In this document: piece after piece, positions 28,649 to 38,310 of the stretch
Layout: every line of letters starts with the position of its first letter
How positions within the stretch are numbered: the first letter of the stretch is position 1
From: Novosphingobium sp. MW5
Lineage (GTDB): Bacteria; Pseudomonadota; Alphaproteobacteria; Sphingomonadales; Sphingomonadaceae
Assembly: GCA_025938935.1 (NCBI GenBank)
Contig: JAPCWB010000001.1
Location: 2,666,001-2,730,000 of the forward strand
Direction: 5' to 3'
Length of the DNA stretch: 64,000 bases
Notes under the pieces: model-generated
What the model was told of the DNA's origin: nothing
What the model saw: only the letters and a program-made list of their open reading frames with translations
Databases searched by the model: none
Made by a program: the position numbers and the translations under genes

Positions 28649-30196
28649 ATGAATCAGCCCGCCATCAAGCACGCCCTTACCGTCAAACGCGAAGCGGACT
28701 TCGCCGCCTGGTATCAGGAGGTGATCTCCGAAGCCGACATGGCCGAGGAATCGGGCGTGCGCGGCTGCATGGTGATCAAGCCGTGGGGCTATGGCATCTG
28801 GGAACGCATCCAGCAGGTGATGGACGCGCGGATCAAGGCCGCAGGCGTGCAGAACTGCTATTTCCCGCTGTTCATCCCGCTGTCTTACTTCGCCAAGGAG
28901 GCCGAGCACGTTGACGGCTTTGCCAAGGAGATGGCGGTCGTCACGCATCACCGCCTGATCGGCGACGGCAAGGGCGGTCTGGTCCCCGATCCCGAGGCGA
29001 AGCTGGAAGAGCCGCTGATCGTGCGTCCTACCTCGGAAACCGTGATCGGCGCAGCCATGGCGCGCTGGGTGCAATCGTGGCGAGACCTGCCGCTGCTCAC
29101 CAACCAGTGGGCCAACGTGGTTCGCTGGGAAATGCGCACACGCATGTTCCTGCGCACCAGCGAGTTCCTCTGGCAGGAAGGCCACACTGCCCACGCCGAC
29201 CGCGCCGACGCGATGAGCGAAACGCTGCGCGCGCTGGAAATGTACCGCAGCTTCTCCGAGGACGTGCTCGCCATGCCGGTGATCGCCGGTGAAAAGCCTG
29301 AGAACGAACGCTTCCCCGGTGCCGTCGCGACCTATTCGATCGAAGCCATGATGCAGGATGGCAAGGCGCTGCAGGCGGGCACCAGCCACTACCTCGGCAC
29401 CGGTTTCGCCGAGGCGGCGGGTATCCAGTACCAGAACAAGGAAGGCCAGCAGGTCCACTGCCACACGACGTCCTGGGGTGTTTCCACCCGCCTGATTGGC
29501 GGCGTGATCATGACGCATGGGGATGACGACGGCCTGCGCGTGCCGCCGCGCATCGCACCGCAGCAGGTTATCATCCTGCCCATGCTGCGCGACGACGATG
29601 GCGACGAGGCCCTGCTCACCTATTGCGAGGAAATCCGCGCCAAGGTTGCCCAGCTAAATGCACTCGGCGAACCGGTGCGCGTGCTGCTCGACAAACGCCC
29701 CGGCAAGGCGACGCAAAAGCGCTGGGCCTGGGTCAAGAAGGGTGCGCCGGTCATCCTGGAGGTTGGCGGGCGTGACATGGCGGAAAACAAGGTCAGCGTC
29801 ATCCGCCGCGACCGCCTGTGGAACGATGCCGCGAAGGTCAACTTCACGCCGACTGACAGGGATGAATTCGCCGGTTCGGTGGCCGCACTGCTCGAAGACA
29901 TCCAGAACTCGCTGCACAGCGAAGCCGCCGCACGGCGCGATGCCAATATCGTGCGCGGCGTCACCTCGATGGACGAACTTGCTGCCCATTTTGCTGATGG
30001 CAACAAGTATCCCGGCTGGGTCGAACTCGGCTGGTCGCGCCCCACGGGTGATGAACTCGACGCGGTGGTTGCCAAGCTGAAAACGCTGAAGCTGACAATC
30101 CGCAACACGCCCATGGACGCGGGAACTCCTAGCGGGCAATGTCTCTTTACCGGCAAGCCGGCAGTGGAGACGATCTATGTGGCGCGCGCCTATTAA
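28649..30196 (+). CDS. proS: proline--tRNA ligase, short (archaeal/eukaryote-like) type
   Basis: Class II aminoacyl-tRNA synthetase charging tRNA-Pro. 515 residues from ATG 28649 (MNQPAIKHAL); a TTG at 28613 adds 12 unlikely residues. Motif 2 is in VVRWEMRTRMFLRTSEFLWQEGHTAHA, and motif 3 lies in TSWGVSTRLIGGVIMTHGDDDG. This anticodon and zinc-domain layout (ProS type 3), lacking the editing insertion, differs from the common bacterial form but occurs in several alphaproteobacteria. Its end overlaps the peptidase gene by 20 bases. Confidence 0.93.
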   Translation: MNQPAIKHALTVKREADFAAWYQEVISEADMAEESGVRGCMVIKPWGYGIWERIQQVMDARIKAAGVQNCYFPLFIPLSYFAKEAEHVDGFAKEMAVVTHHRLIGDGKGGLVPDPEAKLEEPLIVRPTSETVIGAAMARWVQSWRDLPLLTNQWANVVRWEMRTRMFLRTSEFLWQEGHTAHADRADAMSETLRALEMYRSFSEDVLAMPVIAGEKPENERFPGAVATYSIEAMMQDGKALQAGTSHYLGTGFAEAAGIQYQNKEGQQVHCHTTSWGVSTRLIGGVIMTHGDDDGLRVPPRIAPQQVIILPMLRDDDGDEALLTYCEEIRAKVAQLNALGEPVRVLLDKRPGKATQKRWAWVKKGAPVILEVGGRDMAENKVSVIRRDRLWNDAAKVNFTPTDRDEFAGSVAALLEDIQNSLHSEAAARRDANIVRGVTSMDELAAHFADGNKYPGWVELGWSRPTGDELDAVVAKLKTLKLTIRNTPMDAGTPSGQCLFTGKPAVETIYVARAY

Positions 30197-31508
30197 GCCT
30201 GTAATTTTCCTCGCGCTTGCCGGCGCGACTGTCGCGGCGAGCGCCAAGGCACCGGCACCAAGCCCGGTGAGCGAGGCAAGGCTGCGCGCGGACGTGGAGA
30301 AGCTCGTCAGCTTCGGCACGCGGCACACCATGTCGGTGCAGGACGACCCGAAGCGCGGCATCGGCGCGGCGCGACGCTGGGCGGAAAGCGAGTTCCGCAA
30401 GACCTCCGCCGCCTGCGGAAATTGCCTCGAAATCGTTCTGCCCGAGCGCATGGTCACGGGCGACCGCGTTCCAGTGCCGACCCGGCTGGTCAATGTCGTG
30501 GCCATCCAGCGCGGCACCGAACGGCCAAACGAGGTTGTCATTGTTCAGGGCCATATCGACAGCCGCGTGAGCGACGTGATGAACGCCACCGCCGACGCCC
30601 CCGGGGCCAATGACGATGGTTCGGGCACGGCGCTGGTTCTGGAAGCCGCGCGCGTCCTTTCGCGGAGCAAGTATCCGACCACGATTGTCTATGCAGTGCT
30701 CTCGGGAGAAGAGCAGGGCCTGCTGGGCGGCAAGCTGCTCGCCGACTATGCGAAGGAGCAGGGCTGGACCGTAAAGGCGGTACTGAACAATGATATCGTC
30801 GGTAATACGCGCGGCTCGGACGGGTTGGTCGATGACAAGACCGTGCGCGTTTTCTCCGAGGGTCCACGTTCTGACGGCGATGACAAGCTGCGCGCCGCCG
30901 CCCGCCGGTTTGGCGGTGAGAATGACAACCCGAGCCGCAACCTATCCCGCTATGCCGCGGGCCTTGCCGCGCCCGAGCTGGCCGTGCGGCAGATCTGGCG
31001 GACCGACCGCATGGGCCGGGGCGGGGACCACATTCCTTTCCTTGATGCCGGCATACCCGCGATCCGTTTCTCGGTCGGGGTCGAAAACTACGATCACCAG
31101 CATCAGGACCTGCGCACCGAAGCGGGCAAGTTTTACGGGGATACGATAGACTTCATGGACTTCCCCTATCTCGCCAAGGTCACGCAGCTGAACGTGCGGA
31201 TGCTGGCAGCCATAGCCAAGGCACCCCTGCCGCCCGCAGCCAAGGCCGATGCCGCGGTTTCCACCGACACCAAGGTAAGCTGGACGCGGGTCGCGGGTGC
31301 GGCGCGCTATTGCATCTACCGCCGTGCGACGAATGCATCGGCCTGGGGCAAACCATTCGCCTGCACGACTGGCAATGACGAAAGCCGCACGCTCAAGGGC
31401 GTACGCGGCGACGACTGGATCTTCGGCGTCAGCGCCATCAGCAGTACTGGCGCCGAAGGCCCCGTGTCCTCCGCCGTCCCCGGCGGCCAGTTCGCGCCGC
31501 TCAAGTAA
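30177..31508 (+). CDS. exported M28 family zinc peptidase
   Basis: A 443-residue aminopeptidase-like protein. Signal peptide: KPVIFLALAGATVAASAKA (about residues 7-25). Zinc ligands of the M28 family appear in order: QGHIDSR (His), GANDDGSG (Asp), GEEQGLLG (Glu-Glu) and DHIPFLDAGIPAIRF (His near the C-terminal end of the domain). The last about 80 residues look like an added beta domain (TKVSWTRVAGAARYCIYR, fibronectin-like). It releases amino acids from peptides in the periplasm, by family. The stop overlaps the rnr start by one base. Confidence 0.88.
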   Translation: MWRAPIKPVIFLALAGATVAASAKAPAPSPVSEARLRADVEKLVSFGTRHTMSVQDDPKRGIGAARRWAESEFRKTSAACGNCLEIVLPERMVTGDRVPVPTRLVNVVAIQRGTERPNEVVIVQGHIDSRVSDVMNATADAPGANDDGSGTALVLEAARVLSRSKYPTTIVYAVLSGEEQGLLGGKLLADYAKEQGWTVKAVLNNDIVGNTRGSDGLVDDKTVRVFSEGPRSDGDDKLRAAARRFGGENDNPSRNLSRYAAGLAAPELAVRQIWRTDRMGRGGDHIPFLDAGIPAIRFSVGVENYDHQHQDLRTEAGKFYGDTIDFMDFPYLAKVTQLNVRMLAAIAKAPLPPAAKADAAVSTDTKVSWTRVAGAARYCIYRRATNASAWGKPFACTTGNDESRTLKGVRGDDWIFGVSAISSTGAEGPVSSAVPGGQFAPLK

Positions 31509-33780
31509 TGGCCAAGGTTCCCCATCAGCAGGGTCTTCCCACCAAGAAGCAGGTCCTCGATTTCATCCAGTCGAGCCCGACGCCTGCCGGCAAGCGCGAG
31601 ATTGCCAAGGCTTTCGGCCTCAAAGGCCAGGAGAAGATCGCGCTGAAGGCACTTTTGCGCGACATGGCCGATGAAGGGCTGATCGACGGCAACCGCACCG
31701 CCTTCCACCGCATGGGCGGCGTGCCCAAGGTGACCGTGCTGCGCGTGATGGCGATCGAGGAGGGCGAGGTGCTCGCCATTCCTGACACGTGGCAGCCGGA
31801 TGATGCCACCCCGCCGCCGCGCCTGCGCATTATCGAACCGCGCGGCAAGCCGAAGGGGCCGCGCGCTCCCATGGCGGCGCTCAAGGTCGGTGATCGCGTT
31901 CTCGCCCGTACGGAGGAAGCGGGCACGGGATGGGTTGCCCATCCGATGAAGAAGCTGCCTGCGGCAGCTGACGCCATGCTCGGCGTGATCGAGCGCGACG
32001 GCGGCGGCAAGTTCTGGCTCGCCCCGGTAGACAAGCGCGTGCGCAATTCGCTCCCCGTCGCCGATGTCGCCGATGCCGAAGTCGGCCAGCTCGTGCTTGC
32101 CGAACCAGCGGGCAAGTCGCCGCGTTCGGGCGTGAAGGTCACCGCGGTGCTGGGCGATCCGCTCGCGCCGCGCGCCTTCAGCCTGATTGCCATCCACAAG
32201 CACGGCATCCCCTTTCACTGGCCCGAGGAGGCGGTGGAGGAGGCCGAACGCGCCGCGAAGCTGCCTCTCAGCGAAGACCGCCGCGAGGACCTACGCGCGC
32301 TCCCCATCGTTGCCATCGATCCCGCCGACGCGCGCGACCATGACGACGCGATATGGGCCGAGCCGGACGGAGCGGGGGCTTCAATGCCCTCGTCGCCATT
32401 GCCGACGTCTCGTTCTACGTCCGCCCCGGAGGAGCGCTCGACCGCGAGGCGCGGAAGCGCGGTAATTCGGTCTATTTCCCGGACCGCGTCGTGCCGATGC
32501 TGCCCGAAGTTCTCTCCGCAGACGTCTGTTCACTGCGCTCGGGAGAGGACCGCGCGGCCATGGCCTGCCACATGAAGATCGACGCACAGGGCCGCGTGAC
32601 TGAATGGCGCTTCACCCGCGCGCTGGTGCGGATCCACGAGGTCATTGCGTACGAAGAAGCGCAGGCCCGGATCGATGAGGAGCGCGCTGAGCCGCATCTT
32701 ATCAACCTGTGGAATTGCTGGAAGCTGCTCGAAAAGGCGCGCCATGCCCGCGATCCGCTCGAACTGGACCTGCCCGAGCGGCGCGTAAAGCTCGACGAAT
32801 TCGGCCGGATCACGGAGATCGCCATCCGCGAACGGCTCGACGCGCACCGGGTGGTAGAGGACTTCATGATCGCCGCCAACGTCGCCGCGGCAAAGGCGCT
32901 CGAGGCCAAGGTCGCGCCGGTGGTCTATCGCATCCACGAACCGCCGGGGCGCGAGAAGCTGGTCGCGCTCAAGGATTACCTCGCGACTTTCGACCGAAAG
33001 CTGGCACTGGGGCAAGTCATCACCCCCGGCCTGTTCAACCGCATGCTCAAGGACGTTGCCGACGAGGCCGAGAAGGCGCTGATCATGGAGGCTGTGCTGC
33101 GCAGCCAGACCCAGGCCTATTACGGTCCGCGCAATGCCGGGCACTTCGGGCTGGCGCTGGGTTCCTATGCGCACTTTACCTCGCCGATCCGTCGCTATTC
33201 GGACTTGCTGGTGCACCGTGCACTGGTCGATGCCTATGGGCTGGAACAGCCTGCGCCAAAGGACTTGCCTAGCCACAGCGGCCTGTCAGATCGCGACAAA
33301 GCTGACCTCTCGCGCGTGTCCGATGCCATCAGCCAGGCCGAGCGCCGCGCGATGGAGGCTGAGCGCGAGACCATCGACCGCTACGTAGCCGCTTGGCTGT
33401 CAGCCCGGGTGGGTGAGGTGTTCAAGACCCGCATCACGGGCGTCCGCTCCTTCGGCTTTTTCGCCACGATTATAGGTCTTGGCGGCGACGGCTTGGTCCC
33501 GGTTTCAACGCTGGGATACGAGCGGTTCGACTTCGATGAAAAAGCGCAGGCGCTGGAAGGCGCGCAAAGCGGTGAACGCTATGCGCAGGGCCAGATCCTC
33601 GACCTGCGACTGGCCGAGGCCAATCCGCTGACAGGAGCGCTCAAGTTCGAACTGCCCGAGGGCGGCAGTGCGCCGATCGAGCGGCGCGGAAAACCGCTGC
33701 CATTGAAGCACAAGGGCAAGCACATGGTCGGCCCGCGCGGACGGCCGGGCAACATCCGCCATCAGGGGCGGCGAAAGTAG
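31508..33780 (+). CDS. rnr: ribonuclease R (frameshifted in this sequence)
   Basis: Processive 3'-5' exoribonuclease. The N-terminal winged-helix region (PTKKQVLDFIQSSPTPAGKR) and the cold-shock domains are in the first frame through the RNB-domain active-site segment IDPADARDHDDAIW. The rest of the RNB domain (GGFNALVAIADVSFYV, YFPDRVVPMLPE, SPIRRYSDLLVHR) and the S1 domain are one frame back. A single missing base between 32370 and 32371 accounts for this. Restoring it yields a normal enzyme of about 757 residues. I treat it as one gene with a probable sequence error. Confidence 0.92.
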
Positions 33781-33781
33781 A

Positions 33782-34238
33782 TCAGCTCAGGCGGTCGATG
33801 GCTTCCTCGCCCAGGCCGCCCGGAACGATGTACAGCGGGCAGGGGAGCGCCCCCACGCCCGCGCTGGAGAAATAGGCTACCAGTGGCCCCGGCGCGCCGT
33901 TTGCCGCGGAACCCAGGACCAGCGCGGCGATTTCCGGGTGTTCGGCAAGATAGTCGGTCACCACCTTGATCGCCTCACCCTGCTTCACTGCGATCACCGG
34001 CATCACGCCGCTTTCGGAAGCGAGGCTGCCGGCTGCGCTAGTAACCAGAACCTCCGCACGGGTGCGGGCTTCGTCCTCGATGGTGGCTTGCAGACCGCCA
34101 AAAGCGATGAATTCCTGCTGCGGGACGATAGCCAGCAAATGGACCTGACCGCCGGTCCGCGCGGCACGGCGCGAGGCGAGATCGCAGCGCCACGCTCGCT
34201 TCCTCGGTTTCGTCCATGATCACCAAATAAACGCGCAT
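33782..34238 (-). CDS. universal stress protein (frameshifted in this sequence)
   Basis: UspA-fold protein of about 151 residues. The N-terminal MRVYLVIMDETEEASVALR is in one frame from ATG 34238. The remainder (LLAIVPQQEFIAFGG through VLGSAANGAPGPLVAYF and CPLYIVPGG) is in the next. One extra base at about 34181 within GAGATC explains it. The C-terminal GSAANGAPGPLV corresponds to the nucleotide-binding G-2X-G-9X-G(S/T) region of Usp proteins. The start codon lies three bases from the terminal inverted repeat of the 266-bp element next door. Confidence 0.82.
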
Positions 34239-34240
34239 TT

Positions 34241-34506
34241 GAGCCTGTCCTGTGTAGGTGGAAACATCGTCATCGCATCAGGGAGGTCGCTGGATAGGAG
34301 CGGCGTGAAGCAGGGGCTGGCTGCCCCTGCAATCGACGCGACGCAGTCAGCGACCTCCCTGATGCGACCCCGAAGGGGCGGGCCAAGTTTGGCCCATCGC
34401 AGCGTCGATCGTCGGTCACTATGCAATGGCATGGCTCCCTCCTCTCTCCTCGCGCTGAGCCAAATTTGGCTCCGTGCCGAAGCTTCCACCTACACAGGAC
34501 CGGCTC
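34241..34506. repeat. 266-bp element with terminal inverted repeats and nested hairpins
   Basis: 25-bp terminal inverted repeats at 34241-34265 and 34482-34506 share GTCCTGTGTAGGTGGAA and differ at two positions. Inside is a perfect 20-bp inverted repeat (34273-34292 with 34348-34367) whose loop holds another hairpin (GCAGGGGC/GCCCCTGC, 34310-34330). It is followed by CCCCGAAGGGG, the near-palindrome GGGCCAAGTTTGGCCC (about 34380-34394), ATGCAATGGCAT (34421-34432) and the perfect 16-bp palindrome 34457-34472. No coding potential is seen. It could be a MITE or a structured RNA; I recognise no family. Confidence 0.7.
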
Positions 34507-34633
34507 TAAAGGCCCTCCCGCCATCAGTTCTTATCAGGCACATTCGATTTCGCTGCAAGGCGGCTTGCCGTAGCGGCGCATTTTGGCCAAAGGCTATGCA
34601 AAGCAAAGCCCAGCAGTGGAGCCGTTCAGACCC

Positions 34634-36085
34634 ATGCCCATCGCCATCAAGATGCCCGCCCTTTCGCCGACCATGGAGGAGGGCAAGCTGGCCCGCTGGC
34701 TGGTCAAGGTGGGCGACACCGTCTCCTCCGGTGACATCATGGCCGAGATCGAGACCGACAAGGCAACGATGGAATTCGAGGCGGTGGACGAAGGCACGAT
34801 CCTGTCGATCGACATTGCCGAGGGCACCGAGGGCGTGAAGGTCGGTACGGTCATCGCCCAGCTTGGTGAAGAGGGTGAGGCAGCAGCTCCCGCAAGCGCG
34901 CCGGCAGCATCGACTCCCGCAGCGGCTCCGGCGGCGGAGCAACCTGCCGCCGCTCCCGCCGCACCGTCCGGCGTGCTGATCAGCCCCAAGGCGAAGAAGC
35001 TGGCCGAGGAGCTTGGCCTCGACATCAATGCCATCAAGGGAACCGGCCCGGGCGGCCGCATCGTTCAATCGGACGTTGAGGCAGCGAAGGGTAGCGCGCC
35101 GAAGGCTGCGCCTGCTCCCGCTCCTGCTGCTGCTCCTGCACCGGACGCCGCTCCTGCCGCCAGCGATGGTGCGCGCGTAATCGCCAGCCCGCTCGCCAAG
35201 CGCATTGCGGCCGAGCGCGGGGTCAACCTTGCCAGCGTCAAGGGCTCTGGCCCGAATGGCCGGATCGTGCGCGCGGACGTGGAAGGCGCCCCGGTCGGCG
35301 TAGCCTCACCCGCCAGCACCGCCCCGGCTGCCGCCGCCGCTGTGCCGACCGTGGACATGGCCGCCGAAACCCGCGCCCTGCTTGATGATCGCATCCCGCA
35401 CTCGGTCGAAAAGCTTTCGGGCATGCGCAAGACCATCGCGCGCCGCCTTGCCCAGTCGATGAACGAGGCGCCGCACATCTACCTCACGGTCGATGTCCAG
35501 CTCGACAAGCTGCTGAAGCTGCGCGGCGAGCTCAATGCCGTGCTCGAAAAGGATGGGGTCAAGCTCTCGGTCAATGACATGCTGGTCAAGGCTCTCGGCA
35601 AGGCGCTGATTGCCGTGCCGGAATGCAACGTGACCTTCGCCGGCAACGAGATGATCCGCTATTCCCGCGCCGACGTTTCGGTCGCCGTTTCGATCCCGGG
35701 CGGGCTGATCACGCCGATCGTGCAGGACGCGAATGGCCGCAGCCTTGCCTCGATCGCCACGGCCATGAAGGACCTCGGTGCGCGCGCCAAGGAAGGCAAG
35801 CTCCAGCCCGGCGAGTATCAGGGCGGCACGGCCAGCATTTCCAACATGGGCATGATGGGCATCAAGCACTTCACCGCCGTGATCAACCCGCCGCAGTCGA
35901 CCATCCTTGCGGTCGGCGCGGGGGAAAAGCGGCCCCGGGTGATGCCGGACGGCTCGCTGGGCGTCGCCAATGTCATGACCGTCACCGGCAGCTTCGATCA
36001 CCGCGCGGTCGACGGGGCAGACGGCGCGCGCCTGATGTCCGCCTTCCGCGAACTGGTGGAGAGCCCGCTCGGTCTGGTCGTCTGA
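34634..36085 (+). CDS. pdhC: pyruvate dehydrogenase E2, dihydrolipoamide acetyltransferase
   Basis: Core E2 subunit of the pyruvate dehydrogenase complex. 483 residues from ATG 34634 ([10 protein letters not shown]). One lipoyl domain (residues 1-80) has the modified Lys in [10 protein letters not shown] (K43). Two peripheral-subunit-binding domains follow, at about 115-150 ([15 protein letters not shown]) and 180-217 ([16 protein letters not shown]), separated by Ala/Pro linkers. The catalytic domain ends with [14 protein letters not shown] (HRXXDG). Two binding domains are unusual. E1 genes are not in the window; E3 lies 774 bases downstream. Confidence 0.93.
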   Translation: MPIAIKMPALSPTMEEGKLARWLVKVGDTVSSGDIMAEIETDKATMEFEAVDEGTILSIDIAEGTEGVKVGTVIAQLGEEGEAAAPASAPAASTPAAAPAAEQPAAAPAAPSGVLISPKAKKLAEELGLDINAIKGTGPGGRIVQSDVEAAKGSAPKAAPAPAPAAAPAPDAAPAASDGARVIASPLAKRIAAERGVNLASVKGSGPNGRIVRADVEGAPVGVASPASTAPAAAAAVPTVDMAAETRALLDDRIPHSVEKLSGMRKTIARRLAQSMNEAPHIYLTVDVQLDKLLKLRGELNAVLEKDGVKLSVNDMLVKALGKALIAVPECNVTFAGNEMIRYSRADVSVAVSIPGGLITPIVQDANGRSLASIATAMKDLGARAKEGKLQPGEYQGGTASISNMGMMGIKHFTAVINPPQSTILAVGAGEKRPRVMPDGSLGVANVMTVTGSFDHRAVDGADGARLMSAFRELVESPLGLVV

Positions 36086-36086
36086 T

Positions 36087-36476
36087 ATGACCGAGGGCGC
36101 GGGCGATCTCGTCATCCGGGTGACCGCGATGCCGACTGACCTCAATCCTTATGGGGGCGTCTTCGGGGGCTGGCTGATGTGCCAGCTGGCGCTAGGCGCA
36201 AGTTCCCTTGTCACGCGCCGCACGGGGCTTAAGGCGGTGGTTGTCGGCGCGACAGACTTTGCCTTTCCCGGGGTGATGCAGGTGGGCGACGAGCTCAACG
36301 TCTATGCCGAAGTCATGCGCACCGGGCGCACCTCGATCACGGTGCGCACGCGCGGATTTGGCCGGGCGCGCGCCAGCGAGGATCAGGTCGAGGTGGCAAA
36401 TGGCACCTTCACATTTGTGACATTGGGCGCGGACGATAAGCCGCTACCCGCCGCGTCTGTCATGGCGGAGACCTGA
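36087..36476 (+). CDS. hotdog-fold acyl-CoA thioesterase 1
   Basis: A 129-residue member of the YciA/ACOT-type hotdog thioesterase family, which hydrolyses acyl-CoA to free acid and CoA. Family features are MPTDLNPYGGVFGGWLMCQL near residue 15, DFAFPGVMQVGDELNVYAEV in the middle and RTSITVRTRGFG. The usual Asn-X-X-Gly-X-Hfx-Gly-Gly signature is seen as NPYGGVFGGW. It starts one base after the E2 stop, so it is co-transcribed with it and with a paralogue just downstream. Confidence 0.85.
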   Translation: MTEGAGDLVIRVTAMPTDLNPYGGVFGGWLMCQLALGASSLVTRRTGLKAVVVGATDFAFPGVMQVGDELNVYAEVMRTGRTSITVRTRGFGRARASEDQVEVANGTFTFVTLGADDKPLPAASVMAET

Positions 36477-36477
36477 C

Positions 36478-36852
36478 ATGGCACCCGACGGCCAGCCCGC
36501 GATCCGCGTCACCGCCATGCCGGCGGACACCAACGCCAATGGCGACATTTTCGGCGGATGGCTGATGGGCCAGATGGACATGGGCGCCGGACTTGTCGCC
36601 GCGCGGCTGGCGCACGGCCGCGTTGCAACGGTGGCGATGGACGGGATGCAGTTTCACCTCCCCGTCAATGTCGGCGATGAAGTGTCCGTTTACTGCGAGG
36701 TCACCAAGGTCGGCCGCACATCGATCACCATCGCAACCGAGGCGTGGCGCCGCCACCGCTTCGAGGAAGAACAATCCAAGGTTACCGAGGCCGTGTTCAC
36801 CTTCGTCGCCATCGACGATGCCGGACGGCCCAGGCCCGTAAATCAGGAGTAA
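36478..36852 (+). CDS. hotdog-fold acyl-CoA thioesterase 2
   Basis: A 124-residue paralogue of the preceding gene, with MPADTNANGDIFGGWLMGQMDM, MDGMQFHLPVNVGDEVSVYCEV and RTSITIATEAW. NANGDIFGGW is the canonical catalytic loop (Asn, Asp, Gly-Gly) of YciA-type enzymes; the first paralogue lacks the Asp. The tandem pair lies between E2 and E3 and may form a heterodimer, as hotdog enzymes work as oligomers. Substrate unknown. Confidence 0.85.
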   Translation: MAPDGQPAIRVTAMPADTNANGDIFGGWLMGQMDMGAGLVAARLAHGRVATVAMDGMQFHLPVNVGDEVSVYCEVTKVGRTSITIATEAWRRHRFEEEQSKVTEAVFTFVAIDDAGRPRPVNQE

Positions 36853-36858
36853 TCCCCA

Positions 36859-38271
36859 GTGGCAGAAGCATATGACGTCATCATCCTCGGTTCGGGCCCC
36901 GGCGGCTATGTCTGCGCTATCCGCTGCGCGCAGCTCGGCCTGAAGACTGCGATTGTCGAGCGCGAGAACCTGGGCGGCATCTGCCTCAACTGGGGCTGCA
37001 TCCCGACCAAGGCGCTGCTGCGTTCGGCTGAGGTGCTGCACAACATGAAGCACGCGGCGAGCTATGGCCTGGCGGCGGACAATATCCGCGCCGATCTCGA
37101 TGCCGTGGTCAAGCGCAGCCGCGGCGTCGCCAAGCAGCTCAATCAGGGTGTCACGCACCTGATGAAGAAGAACAAGATCACGGTCCATATGGGAGATGGC
37201 AAGCTGATCGGCTCCGGCAAGCTGGAAGTGACCGGCGAAAAGGGCAAGGAAGTCCTTGAGGCCAAGCACATCGTGGTCGCCACCGGTGCCCGCGCCCGCG
37301 ATCTGCTTTTCGCCCCTGCGGATGGCAAACGTGTGTGGACCTATCGTCATGCCATGACGCCAACTGAGCTCCCCAGCAAACTGCTCGTCATCGGATCGGG
37401 CGCGATCGGCATCGAATTCGCCAGCTTCTACAATGATATGGGCAGCGAAGTGACGGTCGTCGAAATGATGGACCGCGTCGTGCCGGTCGAGGACGCCGAC
37501 GTCTCCGCCTTCCTCGAAAAGGCGCTCACCAAGCAGGGCATGAAGATCATGACCGGGGCAGGGGTCGAAAGCCTGAACGTCGGCGCGGGCGGGGTGAAAG
37601 CGAAGATCAAAGCCAAGGACGGCGCGGTCAGCCAAAGCGAATTCAGCCACGTCATCGTCGCGGTCGGCATCGTGCCGAACACCGAAAACATCGGGCTCGA
37701 AACACTGGGCGTGAAAGCCGAACGCGGGATCATCGCCATCGACGGTTACGGCAAGACCAATGTCCCCGGCGTCTGGGCCATCGGCGATGTTACCCCCGGA
37801 CCGTGGCTTGCTCACAAGGCCAGCCATGAAGGCGTCACGGCTGCCGAGGCAATTGCGCAGGCGCTGGGCAACAAGGACGTGCATCCGCACGCGATGGACA
37901 AGCGCAATATCCCGGGCTGCACCTATTGCCACCCGCAGGTTGCCTCTGTCGGCCTGACCGAAGCCAAGGCCAAGGAAGCTGGCTATAGCGTCAAGGCCGG
38001 CACGTTCCCGTTCATCGGCAACGGCAAGGCCATCGCGCTGGGTGAGGCCGAAGGTTTCATCAAGACTGTGTTCGACGCCAAGACCGGCGAACTGCTGGGC
38101 GCGCACATGATCGGCGCCGAAGTGACCGAGCTGATCCAGGGCTATGTCGTCGGCAAGACGCTGGAGACGACCGAGGCGGAACTGATGCAGACCGTGTTCC
38201 CGCATCCGACTCTGTCGGAAATGCTGCACGAATCTACGCTCGCCGCATACGGACGCGCTCTGCACATTTGA
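36859..38271 (+). CDS. lpdA: dihydrolipoyl dehydrogenase (E3)
   Basis: FAD-linked disulfide oxidoreductase that reoxidises dihydrolipoyl groups of E2 with NAD+. 470 residues. The FAD motif GSGPGGYVCAIR is at residues 11-22. The redox disulfide is in GGICLNWGCIPTKALL (CX4C), the NAD motif is VIGSGAIGIEFASF near residue 175, and the C-terminal HPTLSEMLHES provides the catalytic His-Glu pair. It closes the E2-thioesterase-thioesterase-E3 operon, followed by a strong terminator. Confidence 0.96.
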   Translation: MAEAYDVIILGSGPGGYVCAIRCAQLGLKTAIVERENLGGICLNWGCIPTKALLRSAEVLHNMKHAASYGLAADNIRADLDAVVKRSRGVAKQLNQGVTHLMKKNKITVHMGDGKLIGSGKLEVTGEKGKEVLEAKHIVVATGARARDLLFAPADGKRVWTYRHAMTPTELPSKLLVIGSGAIGIEFASFYNDMGSEVTVVEMMDRVVPVEDADVSAFLEKALTKQGMKIMTGAGVESLNVGAGGVKAKIKAKDGAVSQSEFSHVIVAVGIVPNTENIGLETLGVKAERGIIAIDGYGKTNVPGVWAIGDVTPGPWLAHKASHEGVTAAEAIAQALGNKDVHPHAMDKRNIPGCTYCHPQVASVGLTEAKAKEAGYSVKAGTFPFIGNGKAIALGEAEGFIKTVFDAKTGELLGAHMIGAEVTELIQGYVVGKTLETTEAELMQTVFPHPTLSEMLHESTLAAYGRALHI

Positions 38272-38278
38272 TTATTCA

Positions 38279-38307
38279 AGGGCCGGAGCTTGAAGCCTCC
38301 GGCCTTT
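38279..38307. terminator. bidirectional intrinsic terminator after lpdA and pilZ gene
   Basis: GGCCGGAG (38281-38288) pairs with CTCCGGCC (38297-38304) across an 8-base loop, followed by TTTC on the plus strand and preceded by A-rich CAAG, which gives a U tract for the convergent pilZ gene. It fills the space between the two convergent genes. Confidence 0.8.
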
Positions 38308-38310
38308 CGC

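Noticed and set aside
34241..34506. Simple intrinsic terminator between usp and pdhC
   Set aside because: The flanking genes are divergent, so no terminator is expected, and the nested, long-range complementarity exceeds a terminator's form with no U tract.
36460..38265. 601-codon open frame antisense to lpdA
   Set aside because: Same cause. It mirrors lpdA exactly, and no ribosome site or domain supports it.
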